In this document: in pieces, positions 16,394 through 26,267 of the stretch
Layout of the letters: each line of letters opens with the position of its first letter
Numbering within the stretch: the stretch's first letter is position 1
NCBI GenBank assembly: GCA_009779195.1
Contig: WRET01000014.1
Span: 1 to 58,165, forward strand
Length of the DNA stretch: 58,165 nt
Direction of reading: 5' to 3'
DNA from: Micrococcales bacterium
GTDB lineage: Bacteria; Actinomycetota; Actinomycetes; Actinomycetales; Cellulomonadaceae
The notes under the pieces: model-generated
The model's input: only the letters and a program-made list of their open reading frames with translations
Database searches by the model: none
What the model was told of the DNA's origin: nothing
Position numbers and translations under genes: made by a program

Positions 16394-17515
16394 TCAGCCC
16401 AGGCGGTGCCGCGCGGCGTACACCGAACGCCAGGCTGGTCCGCTGCGACGCCCGTGGTGGTCGAAGTAGCGGCGCAGGCGGGCCATGTCGTCGGGGTTGT
16501 CCTTGGCTGCCGTGCCGGCCAGGCACTCGACGAAGTCGACCCCGTCGGAAGCACCCTGGCGCAGGTACCACCCACGCAACCCCACAGCGTGGGCGACAGA
16601 CACGGCTTCGGCAGTCGACAGGACCGTGGACATGGAGTCGAGGGACTCACCGCGGCTGGTGGTCCCAGTACGCAGCTCGCGGAACGTGGTGACCAGCACC
16701 TCCAGCAGGTCCCGCGGCACCGGGCGGGTCACCCCTGAGCGTTCCAGCAGCCGCGTGGACTCACGTTCGACCAGGTCCAGCTCGACGACAGGATCAGCGA
16801 TGGGGAACACCGTCTCGAAGCTGAACCGGCGTTTGAGCGCAGCAGACATCTCGTTGACGCCACGGTCGCGGGTGTTCGCGGTGGCAATGACCGCGAACCC
16901 CTGGCGGGCGAAGGTCATCGCGTCGGGGGCACCAAGCTCAGGGATCGCCACGGCGCGCTCGGACAGCAGCGACAGCACACCGTCTTGCACCTCCAACGGG
17001 CACCGGGTGATCTCCTCGAACCTGACGGTTTTCCCTTCGCTCATCCCCCGCAACATAGGCGCGGGCACCAGGGCACGCCGCGAAGGCCCTTCGGCGACCA
17101 GCAGGGCGTAGTTCCACGAGTACTTGATCTGGTCTTCTGTGGTCGCCGCACCACCCTGGATGGTCAGCGTCGAGTCCCCCGACACGGCCGCCGCCAACAG
17201 CTCGGACAGCAGCGACTTGGCCGTCCCAGGTTCGCCGATGAGCAGCAGCCCCCGCTGGGTCGCCAACGTCACCAGCGCACGTTCGACCAGCGCAGTGTCG
17301 CCGACGAACTTCGGGCTGACACCCGCCTTCGCATCACCCATGACGAACCGTCGGGCGGCTGTCAGCGACAGCGCCCACCCCGGCGGAACCGGGTCGGTGT
17401 CGTCCTGACGCAACCGGCGTAGCTCGTCGGCGAACCGGACCTCAGCGGGGGGTCGTTGGAGCTCGTCGGCAGGTGTCAGGCTGGACGTGTCCACAGGCCC
17501 GGCATCATCAACCAT
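16394..17515 (-). CDS. MoxR-type AAA+ ATPase (YehL-like)
   Basis: 373 aa. Walker A GEPGTAKS at residues ~94-101, Walker B-like VRFEEIT, sensor AVIATANTRDRG and an RRFSFE arginine-finger region are all present. It is the expected motor of the six-gene cluster and probably acts as a hexameric remodelling ATPase. TACGCT lies exactly seven bases before the ATG, so this is the likely leaderless head gene of an operon MoxR, DUF5682, VWA, SWIM, with two DUF4132 genes following under their own -10 boxes. Confidence 0.87.
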   Translation of the reverse strand: MVDDAGPVDTSSLTPADELQRPPAEVRFADELRRLRQDDTDPVPPGWALSLTAARRFVMGDAKAGVSPKFVGDTALVERALVTLATQRGLLLIGEPGTAKSLLSELLAAAVSGDSTLTIQGGAATTEDQIKYSWNYALLVAEGPSRRALVPAPMLRGMSEGKTVRFEEITRCPLEVQDGVLSLLSERAVAIPELGAPDAMTFARQGFAVIATANTRDRGVNEMSAALKRRFSFETVFPIADPVVELDLVERESTRLLERSGVTRPVPRDLLEVLVTTFRELRTGTTSRGESLDSMSTVLSTAEAVSVAHAVGLRGWYLRQGASDGVDFVECLAGTAAKDNPDDMARLRRYFDHHGRRSGPAWRSVYAARHRLG

Positions 17516-17522
17516 GCCGACG

Positions 17523-17528
17523 AGCGTA
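17523..17528 (-). promoter_or_regulatory. -10 box TACGCT of the MoxR operon
   Basis: TANNNT seven bases before the ATG of the MoxR gene, in the 69-base gap after mpa. Confidence 0.5.
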
Positions 17529-17584
17529 CTGCCCGTGTGGCTGCTGCGGAGCGACCTTGCCTGACGACGATCACGCGTCCGTCG

Positions 17585-19201
17585 TCACAGGTACTGGCCG
17601 GTGCTGGAGACGTTTTCGATGCGGCGGGCGGACGAGCCTTTCTTGCCGCCGACGATAGTGCGGACGAAGACGATGCGTTCGCCTTTTTTGCCGGAGATCC
17701 GGGCCCAGTCGTCGGGGTTGGTGGTGTTGGGGAGGTCTTCGTTCTCGCGGAACTCTTCGAGGCAGGCGTTGATGACGTGCTCGACGCGGATGCCGCGCTG
17801 GCCGGTGTCCAGGACCTCTTTGACGGCAGACTTCTTGGCACGGTCGACGATGTTCTGGATCATGGCGCCCGAGTTGAAGTCCTTGAAGTACAGGATCTCT
17901 TTGTCGCCGGAGGCGTAGGTGACCTCCAGGAAGCGGTTCTCCTCGGACTCGACGTACATCCGTTCGACGGCGCGGGTGATCATCGCCTCGACGGTGGCGG
18001 GCTTGTCGCCACCGTGCTCGGCGATGTCGTCAGCGTGGATGGGCAGGTCAGTGGTCAGGTACTTGGAGAAGATCTCCCGGGCACCTTCGGCGTCGGGACG
18101 CTCGATCTTGATCTTCACGTCGAGGCGGCCAGGGCGCAAGATCGCCGGGTCGATCATGTCCTCACGGTTGGAGGCCCCGATGACGATGACGTTCTCCAGA
18201 CGCTCCACCCCGTCGATCTCCGAGAGCAGCTGCGGGACGATCGTCGTCTCGACGTCTGACGACACCCCTGTCCCCCGGGTGCGGAACAACGATTCCATCT
18301 CGTCGAAGAAAACCACGACCGGATGCCCCTCGGACGCTTTCTCCCGAGCCCGGGAGAAAATCAGACGGATATGACGTTCGGTCTCCCCCACGTACTTGTT
18401 CAGCAGCTCGGGGCCTTTGACGTTGAGGAAGTACGCCTTCTCGTCGGGCTCGTCGGGGCGCTTGGCCCGGGCGGCCTCAGCCAGGGAGTGCGCGACGGCT
18501 TTGGCGATGAGGGTCTTGCCGCACCCAGGCGGCCCGTACAGCAAGATCCCCTTGGGGGGTTTGAGCCCGTGCTCGGCGAACAGCTCGGGGTGGACGAACG
18601 GCAGCTCCACGGCGTCGCGGATCGCGCCGATCTGCGGGCCCAGCCCGCCGATGTCCTCGTAGGCGACGTCGGGGACCTCTTCGAGCACCAGGTCCTGGAC
18701 CTCGGCCCGTGGGATCACCTCGAAGACGAACCCGGAGCGCGAGTCGATGGTCAGCGCGTCGCCCACACGCACCGGCAGGTCGGCGACCTGCCCGGCGAAC
18801 CGCACGACCCGTTCCTCGTCCCCACGCCCGACGACCAGCGCCCGGTTGTCGCCGAGCAGCTCAGAGACCGTCACCAGCTCGCCGACCCGTTCGTACCCGG
18901 CGACACCGACGACGGTCAGCGCCTCGTTGAGGCGGACCTCCTGCCCAGGGCGCAGGTCGGCCGCGTCCATGGCAGGGGTCACCGACACGTGCATCTTGCG
19001 CCCTGCCGCCACGACGTCAACGGTGCCGTCGCCGTGGCCAGCCAAGAACGTCGCGTACGTGCCGGGGGGTTTGGCAAGGTCTTCCACCTGGCGTTTGAGC
19101 TCGACGATCTGCTCACGGGCAGCGACCAGCGCAGCGGTGAGGCGCTCGTTCTTGGCGGTCAGCGCGGCCAGCTCACGGTGCGCGTACGTCGGGTCGGTCA
19201 C
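17585..19201 (-). CDS. mpa: Proteasome-associated AAA ATPase Mpa/ARC
   Basis: 538 aa. N-terminal coiled coil (~5-45, [16 protein letters not shown]), tandem OB-like region (~50-170), then the AAA domain with Walker A GPPGCGKT (~223-230), Walker [10 protein letters not shown] and [19 protein letters not shown]. The C-terminus ends in GQYL, the tail that docks Mpa onto the 20S core. Mpa unfolds pupylated proteins for degradation. GTG start with GGAGG five bases upstream. Unlike the usual actinobacterial order, no dop, pup, prcB or prcA follows; a MoxR cluster lies there instead. trmI is immediately upstream, as in mycobacteria. Confidence 0.95.
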   Translation of the reverse strand: MTDPTYAHRELAALTAKNERLTAALVAAREQIVELKRQVEDLAKPPGTYATFLAGHGDGTVDVVAAGRKMHVSVTPAMDAADLRPGQEVRLNEALTVVGVAGYERVGELVTVSELLGDNRALVVGRGDEERVVRFAGQVADLPVRVGDALTIDSRSGFVFEVIPRAEVQDLVLEEVPDVAYEDIGGLGPQIGAIRDAVELPFVHPELFAEHGLKPPKGILLYGPPGCGKTLIAKAVAHSLAEAARAKRPDEPDEKAYFLNVKGPELLNKYVGETERHIRLIFSRAREKASEGHPVVVFFDEMESLFRTRGTGVSSDVETTIVPQLLSEIDGVERLENVIVIGASNREDMIDPAILRPGRLDVKIKIERPDAEGAREIFSKYLTTDLPIHADDIAEHGGDKPATVEAMITRAVERMYVESEENRFLEVTYASGDKEILYFKDFNSGAMIQNIVDRAKKSAVKEVLDTGQRGIRVEHVINACLEEFRENEDLPNTTNPDDWARISGKKGERIVFVRTIVGGKKGSSARRIENVSSTGQYL

Positions 19202-19320
19202 GGGGCCCTCCGGTTCTCCTGCACGTCCTGCGTCTGGTCACACCAGGGCCGTGTGTACTCATCGAGAGTAACGGGCAGTGTCAACTACATCTCGCAGGAT
19301 GCACTGGCTGGCCGGGCGGT

Positions 19321-20274
<954 letters not shown>

Positions 20275-20279
20275 TCAGT

Positions 20280-21425
20280 CTACGCGGGCACTTGCGACGG
20301 GCCAGACGCACCGGCATCCAGGGCCTGGGCCACCGCGGCGGCCGTGACGACAGCGACGACCCGTCCTGCGTCGGTCACCACCAGCAACGACGCACCGCTG
20401 CGCGACAACGCGGCGACGAGCCCGACGCCGGTGATCCCGGCGTCCACGACCGCACCAACCGGCACAGGCACCGTCACCGCGGTGACCGGGGTCAGCGCGT
20501 AGACCTCAGGCGGCACCTCCGACAACACCCTGGCGTCGACCAAGCCCTGCGGACTCCCGTCGTCACCGAGCACCACCACCACGACCTTGCCGCCACCAGC
20601 ACGCAAGGCGATCTCAGCCTGTTCCAGAGTCGTGTCGGCGACCACACCGACGGCTGGCGTGCCCACCGTCGCCAGGCTCACAGTGCTCATGGCGGCCGTG
20701 TGCCGCACGTGGCGCAGCGCGGCGGTCGCCCCCGACCACAGCGTCCAGGCGATGAGCACCACCCACAGCGCGGACCAGAGCCGCGGGCTTGTGCCGTTCA
20801 GGTATGGCACGCCCAAGGCCAGCACGACAATGCCGACCGCCACAACCCGTCCGATCCAGGCCGCCACGATGGTTCCCGTCGCGCGCCGTCTGGTGATCTT
20901 CCAGACGACCGCCTCCAGCACCTGTCCACCGTCCGCCGGCAGCCCTGGGAGGAGGTTGAACACACCGAGGACGATGTTGATCCACGTCGCGTACAACAAC
21001 ACCCAGGCTGCCAGCGGATGGGCCTCGGCCACTGTCCACAGCGTGTACGTCACCGCAGCGAGAAGCAGGTTCATCACCGGTCCGGCGACTGCCACCAAGG
21101 CTGATCGGCCGGGGGTCGACGGGTTGGTCCTGAACGATGTGTGCCCACCCCACAGCGTCAAGGTGAGCGCCTGGGGTTGGTGCCCCAGCACCCGTCCGGC
21201 CAGCCCGTGCGCCAGCCCGTGCATGAAGAACGCCACGAACAAGAACAGCGTGAACCCCACCGCGACGACCAGCGCCCCCGCACCCAACCCGGCGCTGGCT
21301 GCGTAGAACACCGCAGCCAGGAGCAGCATCCCGACCAGGGCGGACGGTTCGACGACCACCACGGCGCCAGCCACGTGGCCCACGACCCACCCAGACGCTG
21401 CGGCTTGTCCACTGCGTTGCTGCAC
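20280..21425 (-). CDS. M50 (site-2 protease)-like membrane protein with CBS domains, degenerate active site
   Basis: 381 aa. About six membrane segments in the first ~230 residues are followed by a cytosolic CBS pair (~245-375: VGVVADTTLEQAEIALR, GLVDARVLSE). The second zinc motif NLLPGLPADGGQ is intact, but the first is FFMHGLAHGLAG: the HExxH glutamate, the general base in site-2 proteases, is Gly. The two histidines remain. The architecture matches actinobacterial M50/CBS proteins upstream of trmI. The GTG at 21425 is taken because TACCCT lies six bases upstream. It may bind zinc but not cleave, or act as a pseudoprotease. Confidence 0.8.
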   Translation of the reverse strand: MQQRSGQAAASGWVVGHVAGAVVVVEPSALVGMLLLAAVFYAASAGLGAGALVVAVGFTLFLFVAFFMHGLAHGLAGRVLGHQPQALTLTLWGGHTSFRTNPSTPGRSALVAVAGPVMNLLLAAVTYTLWTVAEAHPLAAWVLLYATWINIVLGVFNLLPGLPADGGQVLEAVVWKITRRRATGTIVAAWIGRVVAVGIVVLALGVPYLNGTSPRLWSALWVVLIAWTLWSGATAALRHVRHTAAMSTVSLATVGTPAVGVVADTTLEQAEIALRAGGGKVVVVVLGDDGSPQGLVDARVLSEVPPEVYALTPVTAVTVPVPVGAVVDAGITGVGLVAALSRSGASLLVVTDAGRVVAVVTAAAVAQALDAGASGPSQVPA

Positions 21426-21431
21426 CCACCC

Positions 21432-21598
21432 AGGGTAGTGGCCCCTCCCACGACCCGACGACAACGGGTATCGGCTGACGCAGTGGCCCGCGCGACGCCA
21501 CGGAGGTGCGTCGAGCGGTCCCGCAGGCTGTGGCGTCCGGCACGTATGGGACAACTCGACCCTCACTGGCCGCCAACACCTCTGTGATTGCGTACGCT
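21432..21598. promoter_or_regulatory. Divergent leaderless promoters of the M50-like gene and the PAC2 gene
   Basis: On the minus strand TACCCT (21437-21432) and on the plus strand TACGCT (21593-21598) each precede a GTG start by six bases. Each is followed by the same GGGTGGGTG sequence, so the two starts mirror each other. Confidence 0.5.
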
Positions 21599-21604
21599 GG
21601 GTGG

Positions 21605-22456
21605 GTGACCGCTCGGAAACCGGGGGCCCTGCCGGCCGACCAGACCGTGATGCTCGCCGCGTTCGAGGGCTGGAACGATGCCGGCAGCGCCGCCAGCGAC
21701 ACCCTCGACCACCTGAACACCGTGTGGGAGGCACGCGAGCTGTCGTCGCTGGACCCCGAGGAGTACCACGACTTCCAGGTGAACCGTCCGACGATCGAAG
21801 CCGACGACGACGGTCACCGCGAGCTCGTCTGGCCCACCACCACGGTGTCGACCGCCAAGGTCGCGCGGCGCAAGATCGTCCTGGCGCAAGGCCACGAACC
21901 GTCTATGCGCTGGCGCCGCTTCTGCGACGACCTGCTCGACCGGGCCGTTGAGCAGCAGGTCCACACCGTGATCACCGTCGGCGCGCTCCTGGCTGACGTC
22001 CCCCACACCCGTGACATCCCCGTGACCATGAGCAGCGAAGACGCCAAAGTCCGTGCCCTGCTCGACCTAGAGCCCAGCACCTACGAAGGCCCGGTAGGTA
22101 TCGTCGGCGTCCTGGCCGCCGAAGCCCGCCGCCGGGGCCTTGCGACTGTGGCCGTGTGGGCGGCCGTCCCCCACTACGTCGCCCACCCCCCGTCCCCCAA
22201 GGCCACCTTGGCCCTGCTGGGCGCCGTCGAAAAACTCCTCGGCCACTCCCTGGAGATGGGCGACCTCGCCGAAGACGCCCGCGCCTGGCAGCAAGGCGTC
22301 GACGAGCTAGCCGCCGAAGACACCGATATCGGCGAGTACGTCCGCCACCTCGAAGAAGCCAAAGACACCGCCGAGCTCCCCGAAGCCACCGGCGAAGCCA
22401 TCGCCCAAGAGTTCGAACGCTACCTGCGCCGCCGAGACCCCGGCGGCGGCCTCTAA
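21605..22456 (+). CDS. PAC2 family protein (proteasome assembly chaperone-like)
   Basis: 283 aa. LAAFEGWNDAGSAA near the N-terminus and VITVGALLADVPHTR, then YEGPVGIVGVLAAEARRRGL, are the PAC2 hallmarks. The fold is purine-nucleoside-phosphorylase-like and resembles eukaryotic proteasome assembly chaperone 2. The C-terminal ~60 residues are acidic helices (YVRHLEEAKD). The GTG at 21605 is chosen from TACGCT-N6 spacing; the longer upstream extension is not conserved-looking. Its closeness to mpa and trmI is typical of actinobacteria and hints at a proteasome link, which remains inference. Confidence 0.87.
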   Translation: MTARKPGALPADQTVMLAAFEGWNDAGSAASDTLDHLNTVWEARELSSLDPEEYHDFQVNRPTIEADDDGHRELVWPTTTVSTAKVARRKIVLAQGHEPSMRWRRFCDDLLDRAVEQQVHTVITVGALLADVPHTRDIPVTMSSEDAKVRALLDLEPSTYEGPVGIVGVLAAEARRRGLATVAVWAAVPHYVAHPPSPKATLALLGAVEKLLGHSLEMGDLAEDARAWQQGVDELAAEDTDIGEYVRHLEEAKDTAELPEATGEAIAQEFERYLRRRDPGGGL

Positions 22457-22558
22457 CCGCTCAGGGCCCTCGTATCAGTCCAGGTCATTCGCGAAAGGTC
22501 CCGACTCTGGGCTGATCTGAGTCGCAGAACATTCTTCGGACTCACGAGTAGCCAGGTG

Positions 22559-23311
22559 TCAGCGAGCGGCAGGCGACGGCTTCCGGGCATCGACGAGCAG
22601 GAAGTTGGGGACGTGGCGGTTCTTCTGGTAGTTGGGGATGCGTTGGACGACCTCCTCGGGGACAACGGGTTCTAGGACGCGGTCGATAGCGAAGCCGACA
22701 GACACGAGTGAGTTGATGATATCCGAAAACGTGCGGTGGTGCTTGACGACTCCGTCGACGATCCAGAAAATTGTGCGCTGTGACGAGACAGAATAGTCAC
22801 TCAACTGATAGTAGGCTGGGCTCCCGTCAGTGTCGTAGGCCCAGTGGATACCTGCCTTCGGCGCAGTCGTAAGCGGATGCTCTTGCGAAAAGACGAAGTG
22901 GCCGCCGTCGCTAAGAAGCAAGAAGACGTCCCTAGCGAGCGAGACGAAGTCCTCCACGTAGTGGACGGCGAGAGAACTTACGACGACGTCGAACGATGGC
23001 GGCAGCCCACCGACCTCTTCCATGCTGAGCCTGCGATAGGAAATATTCGACGCGGAATTGAGCTCTCGGGCGACGGCTAGCATCTTCTCCGAAATATCGA
23101 TACCAAGGACGCTCCCAGCCCCCAGGTCGGAGTACAGCCTGCAACCATGTCCCTGGCCACACCCAAGGTCCAAGACGCGCTTGCCCCTCAGGTCTGGGAG
23201 GAGGGAGACGATCGCCGGCCGTTCTTCGACATTGTTGGCGCTGTCGGCGTTGTCCCGGACACGCTGGTAACCGTCGTAGAACTCTTGATCGTCGTAAATG
23301 TTCTGCACCAT
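22559..23311 (-). CDS. Class I SAM-dependent methyltransferase
   Basis: 250 aa. Motif I VLDLGCGQGHGCRLY near residue 45-60, VLGIDISEKML (motif II acidic residue), and FDVVVSSLAVHYVED (motif IV region) define a Methyltransf_11-type Rossmann enzyme. The substrate is unknown. The ATG at 23311 is preferred because GAGG lies six bases upstream. It is the last gene of a tight four-gene operon with lower GC than the flanks and points towards the convergent PAC2 gene. Probably modifies a small molecule made or handled by the operon. Confidence 0.82.
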   Translation of the reverse strand: MVQNIYDDQEFYDGYQRVRDNADSANNVEERPAIVSLLPDLRGKRVLDLGCGQGHGCRLYSDLGAGSVLGIDISEKMLAVARELNSASNISYRRLSMEEVGGLPPSFDVVVSSLAVHYVEDFVSLARDVFLLLSDGGHFVFSQEHPLTTAPKAGIHWAYDTDGSPAYYQLSDYSVSSQRTIFWIVDGVVKHHRTFSDIINSLVSVGFAIDRVLEPVVPEEVVQRIPNYQKNRHVPNFLLVDARKPSPAAR

Positions 23312-23329
23312 TCTTGACCTCATTGCCGA

Positions 23330-23983
23330 CTACCTGCCTGCCTCTGCGCGACGCGCTTCCGAGACGAATGTCTGAACCTTGTCGAAGTCTTTCCACCCGT
23401 CCACTTCAACACCCGAGTTGACATCGACACCAAACGGTCGCGTCTGAGCCACAGCGTCGTACACGTTCTGGTCAGTCAGCCCGCCAGCCAGTATGACAGG
23501 GACCTGTGCGAGCCGCACCACCTGCGCGCTGATAGTCCAGTCGTGGACCAGGCCGGTGCCACCGAGGCGGTCGACGGTGCGACTGTCCAGCAGCAATGCG
23601 TCACTCACCGGCTCGAAGTCTCGCATCATCTGCAGTGTTTCGGCCTCGGTGACGACGTGGACTGCCTTAATCACCTTGCACGCAGGCAGACACGTGCGGA
23701 TACGAGCAACTGACTCAGGCGGGACGTAGTCGTGGATCTGAACGGTGTCGACACGCAAAGATGCTGCGAGGTCGACGATCTCAGACTCATCTGTCAGATG
23801 CGTAACGAGAACGCGCGACACGAAAGGCGGGAGGGACCCGATGATGCTCCGGGCACAGTCGGGGTCAACCTTGTCTTCGGCGAGATGCGTCATGCCGACA
23901 AGGAACCCTACAGCATCAGCACCGGCACGAAGCGCAATCCCCGCATCCTCACTATTTCGGATGCCGCAAATCTTGACGCGCAT
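23330..23983 (-). CDS. Phosphoribosylanthranilate isomerase-like protein (TrpF family)
   Basis: 217 aa TIM barrel. VKICGIRN at the start carries the catalytic Cys, LLLDSRT the catalytic Asp, and VILAGGLTDQNV with GVDVNSGVE the phosphate-binding loops, so TrpF catalysis looks possible. The ATG at 23983 has AAGGAG five bases upstream. Many actinobacteria lack trpF and use PriA, and no other trp gene is nearby, so a specialised role within this cassette is more likely than primary tryptophan synthesis. Lower GC than the flanks suggests transfer. Confidence 0.85.
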   Translation of the reverse strand: MRVKICGIRNSEDAGIALRAGADAVGFLVGMTHLAEDKVDPDCARSIIGSLPPFVSRVLVTHLTDESEIVDLAASLRVDTVQIHDYVPPESVARIRTCLPACKVIKAVHVVTEAETLQMMRDFEPVSDALLLDSRTVDRLGGTGLVHDWTISAQVVRLAQVPVILAGGLTDQNVYDAVAQTRPFGVDVNSGVEVDGWKDFDKVQTFVSEARRAEAGR

Positions 23984-23997
23984 GTCTGCTCCTTCTC

Positions 23998-25527
23998 TCA
24001 CACGGCAATCTGGTAGTAAGCCAGCAGGAACCCTGTGATGATCCCGTAAACCCAACCTACGGACTCGATCCAACTGCTCATGTCTTTCTTGAAAACGTTC
24101 TTCACGTACACCACCCACGGCAACCCAATGATGAAAGCCCCAAGTACGATCAGGATTCCGTTGACCAGTCTGAAAGGTCCTGCAGATTCCGAGGCTGCCT
24201 CTGGAAAGATAGTATGAAGAAAAACCGACAGCGCTGCGGTGACGCAGAACACGGCAACAGTAGAGACGATGCTGAACAGCACGATCGTGGCCTCGTTGAA
24301 CGCAAATATCGTATTTCCGACGCTCAGCGAGTAGTCGCCGTGGCGCTTGCGCAGTTCCCACCATTCGCACACGATCTGCAGAAACTTCTGCGCCTTCACC
24401 GCTGCGAGCTGAGACTTGATGAGCCTGATGGTCTCCAAGACGTTGCACGTCGCCCAGGTGTAGGTGTCGGCGTCAACGGAGCTGCGCCACCCGCCGCTGT
24501 GCGTGTCCTGAAGCTGCGCAAGGTAGTTGATGCCGTCGATGACACATTCGTCGGTGTAGTCTGCCCCGCCGGCGCGCAGCAGCGCCCTGAGCGCCCAGGT
24601 CGTGCTGAAGTGACGGAAGGTATATATCGTATCGCCCTTCCTACCGACTTCGGAGAATACATCCCAGCCGCCGTATTCCTGCTGGTGATCGCGAATGTAC
24701 TTGATCGCCTCGGAGATCACTCCGGCATGAGTGTCGAGCGAATCTTCGCACAACGCCAGCACGGCGTATCCCGTGCATGCCACGTTAGAGTCACACTGGT
24801 ATCTCAGATCTGCAGACGACAGACCGGCCCGGTGATCAGAACTACGGTAGAGGTCCTTTTCTCGAATATTGCCCCAACCGCCATCGCCGTTCCGCGTTGC
24901 CTGCAACCACTTCACGCCATCCCGCAGCGAACTCTCGATTCCTGGCTTCTCGGGTATCGCCCTCTCGATCGCCCTCTTGAGCCTTTTGAATCTTGACCTC
25001 TCGAGCCTTGACGATGCTCCGTCATCCACAGGACGCTCACGACCTAGGGCTATCACAGCGAGCGACGTCCGCGCAGTGCTCGACAGCCCTCCTTCGACGT
25101 CTGCCCAGCCTCCATCTGGATTCTGATTGTCGACGAGCCAGCCAATGCATTGTCTGATAGAATTATCGATATCAGCCGTATCGAGATGAGTCTTGATTCC
25201 ATCGTCATCACGGACGCTCTGGAGCGCGAGAAGGACCCACACCCAGTCCAAAGAGATCTCACACTGCTGCTCAGGGTGGATCAGCCAGGACTGCACCGCG
25301 TCCGCGAGCTCCACGTACTCCCGGTCCGTGAGATAGTTACTGTTCTCGAGAAGTGCGGAGACGACTTCTGCAGTATTTTGTACATTCGAAGGGATGTTCT
25401 CCACCCACCCCCACCCGTGAGTTTTTTTGTCCCTCACGTCGAGCAACCAGGTGATCGCCGACTCGGTCTCGCTCTCGAACAGCTCCCTTTCCTGCTCGAA
25501 CTCGAACTTGATATTCAGCGGACCCAA
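23998..25527 (-). CDS. Alpha/alpha-toroid (prenyltransferase/squalene-cyclase repeat) membrane protein
   Basis: ~509 aa. Residues ~20-370 contain toroid repeats with QW-like motifs: GWGW ~38, DGGW ~138, DGGW ~215, GGW ~286, GGW ~345. No DxDD motif of class II cyclases is visible. The C-terminus has three membrane segments (~412-438, 454-475, 488-508), anchoring the toroid to the membrane. AAAGGAG abuts the TTG at 25527, too close for a good start; a CTG at 25518 has better spacing, so the start is uncertain. Ten bases follow the ECF-S-like gene. Enzyme or receptor is undecided. Confidence 0.75.
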   Translation of the reverse strand: MGPLNIKFEFEQERELFESETESAITWLLDVRDKKTHGWGWVENIPSNVQNTAEVVSALLENSNYLTDREYVELADAVQSWLIHPEQQCEISLDWVWVLLALQSVRDDDGIKTHLDTADIDNSIRQCIGWLVDNQNPDGGWADVEGGLSSTARTSLAVIALGRERPVDDGASSRLERSRFKRLKRAIERAIPEKPGIESSLRDGVKWLQATRNGDGGWGNIREKDLYRSSDHRAGLSSADLRYQCDSNVACTGYAVLALCEDSLDTHAGVISEAIKYIRDHQQEYGGWDVFSEVGRKGDTIYTFRHFSTTWALRALLRAGGADYTDECVIDGINYLAQLQDTHSGGWRSSVDADTYTWATCNVLETIRLIKSQLAAVKAQKFLQIVCEWWELRKRHGDYSLSVGNTIFAFNEATIVLFSIVSTVAVFCVTAALSVFLHTIFPEAASESAGPFRLVNGILIVLGAFIIGLPWVVYVKNVFKKDMSSWIESVGWVYGIITGFLLAYYQIAV

Positions 25528-25537
25528 CTCCTTTCGT

Positions 25538-26119
25538 CTATCGGATCAGATACTCGTCGCTCTTCAGATGCTTCGGCGTCCAGCGCAAGGCAAGCATGAC
25601 GATCGCTATCGTCGCAATGACGTCTAAGAGTTTGATCGTGGCGGTCGCCAGGCACGTGGACGCTAGGGCGTTGAGTCCGTCGTCTCGGAGATAATGATAG
25701 ATGTGCTCCCCCCAGTAGTCCGAAGGAACACCGCCGTCCACCCAGAGCGTCAATCCTATCGCCAGGCAGACGCTGATGACGTACACCACGACGGCCAACT
25801 GGCACACGAACACGAACCCGGTCGTCTTTCCTCTTTTCTTCCTGGACTTAAGCGTCCAACTTGCCCCGAAGGCTACCGCGACGCTGATCACGTAGTACCA
25901 GAAAGCGTTGAATCCGTAGAAGACGGCTGACAGGAGGATGTTGTTGATCGCCCCGGCGATAACCCCCGCAGCGACTCCGGAGAGCAGTGCGATATATATT
26001 GTCCCCGTGGTGTCAAGCCACACCGGAAGCTTCAGGAAGTGCGCGAGCAGGAAGAGGCCGGTATTCATCGAGACTGCGATCGTGAACAGCGTCAGCGTCT
26101 GCCTTCTTCGCGTCAGCAC
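25538..26119 (-). CDS. ECF-transporter S-component-like membrane protein
   Basis: 193 aa with about five to six membrane segments. LDTTGTIYIALLSGVAAGVI and AGAINNILLSAVF have the small-residue pattern of ECF S components and related 5TM sensor domains. No ATPase or EcfT gene is nearby, so it would need a shared energy module if it is a transporter. GTG at 26119 with AAGGAG eight bases upstream; a longer frame from the ATG at 26215 lacks a ribosome site. First gene of the four-gene cassette. Confidence 0.6.
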   Translation of the reverse strand: MLTRRRQTLTLFTIAVSMNTGLFLLAHFLKLPVWLDTTGTIYIALLSGVAAGVIAGAINNILLSAVFYGFNAFWYYVISVAVAFGASWTLKSRKKRGKTTGFVFVCQLAVVVYVISVCLAIGLTLWVDGGVPSDYWGEHIYHYLRDDGLNALASTCLATATIKLLDVIATIAIVMLALRWTPKHLKSDEYLIR

Positions 26120-26267
26120 CCATCCAGCTCCTTCTCGAACTCGCGCCCGGTCGCCAGGCAGGCCAGGCCCACCAGCACTATACATGTGCCAAACCTCGTT
26201 CTCGGCCATCCGCATCTTGACCGGAGGGTCACGACGGCCTGGTGTTTGGCGCCCCGCTCAGCTCAAC

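Noticed and set aside
11126..16650. Many long plus-strand frames over the MoxR/VWA/SWIM cluster.
   Set aside because: They are high-GC shadows of genes with clear domains on the minus strand.
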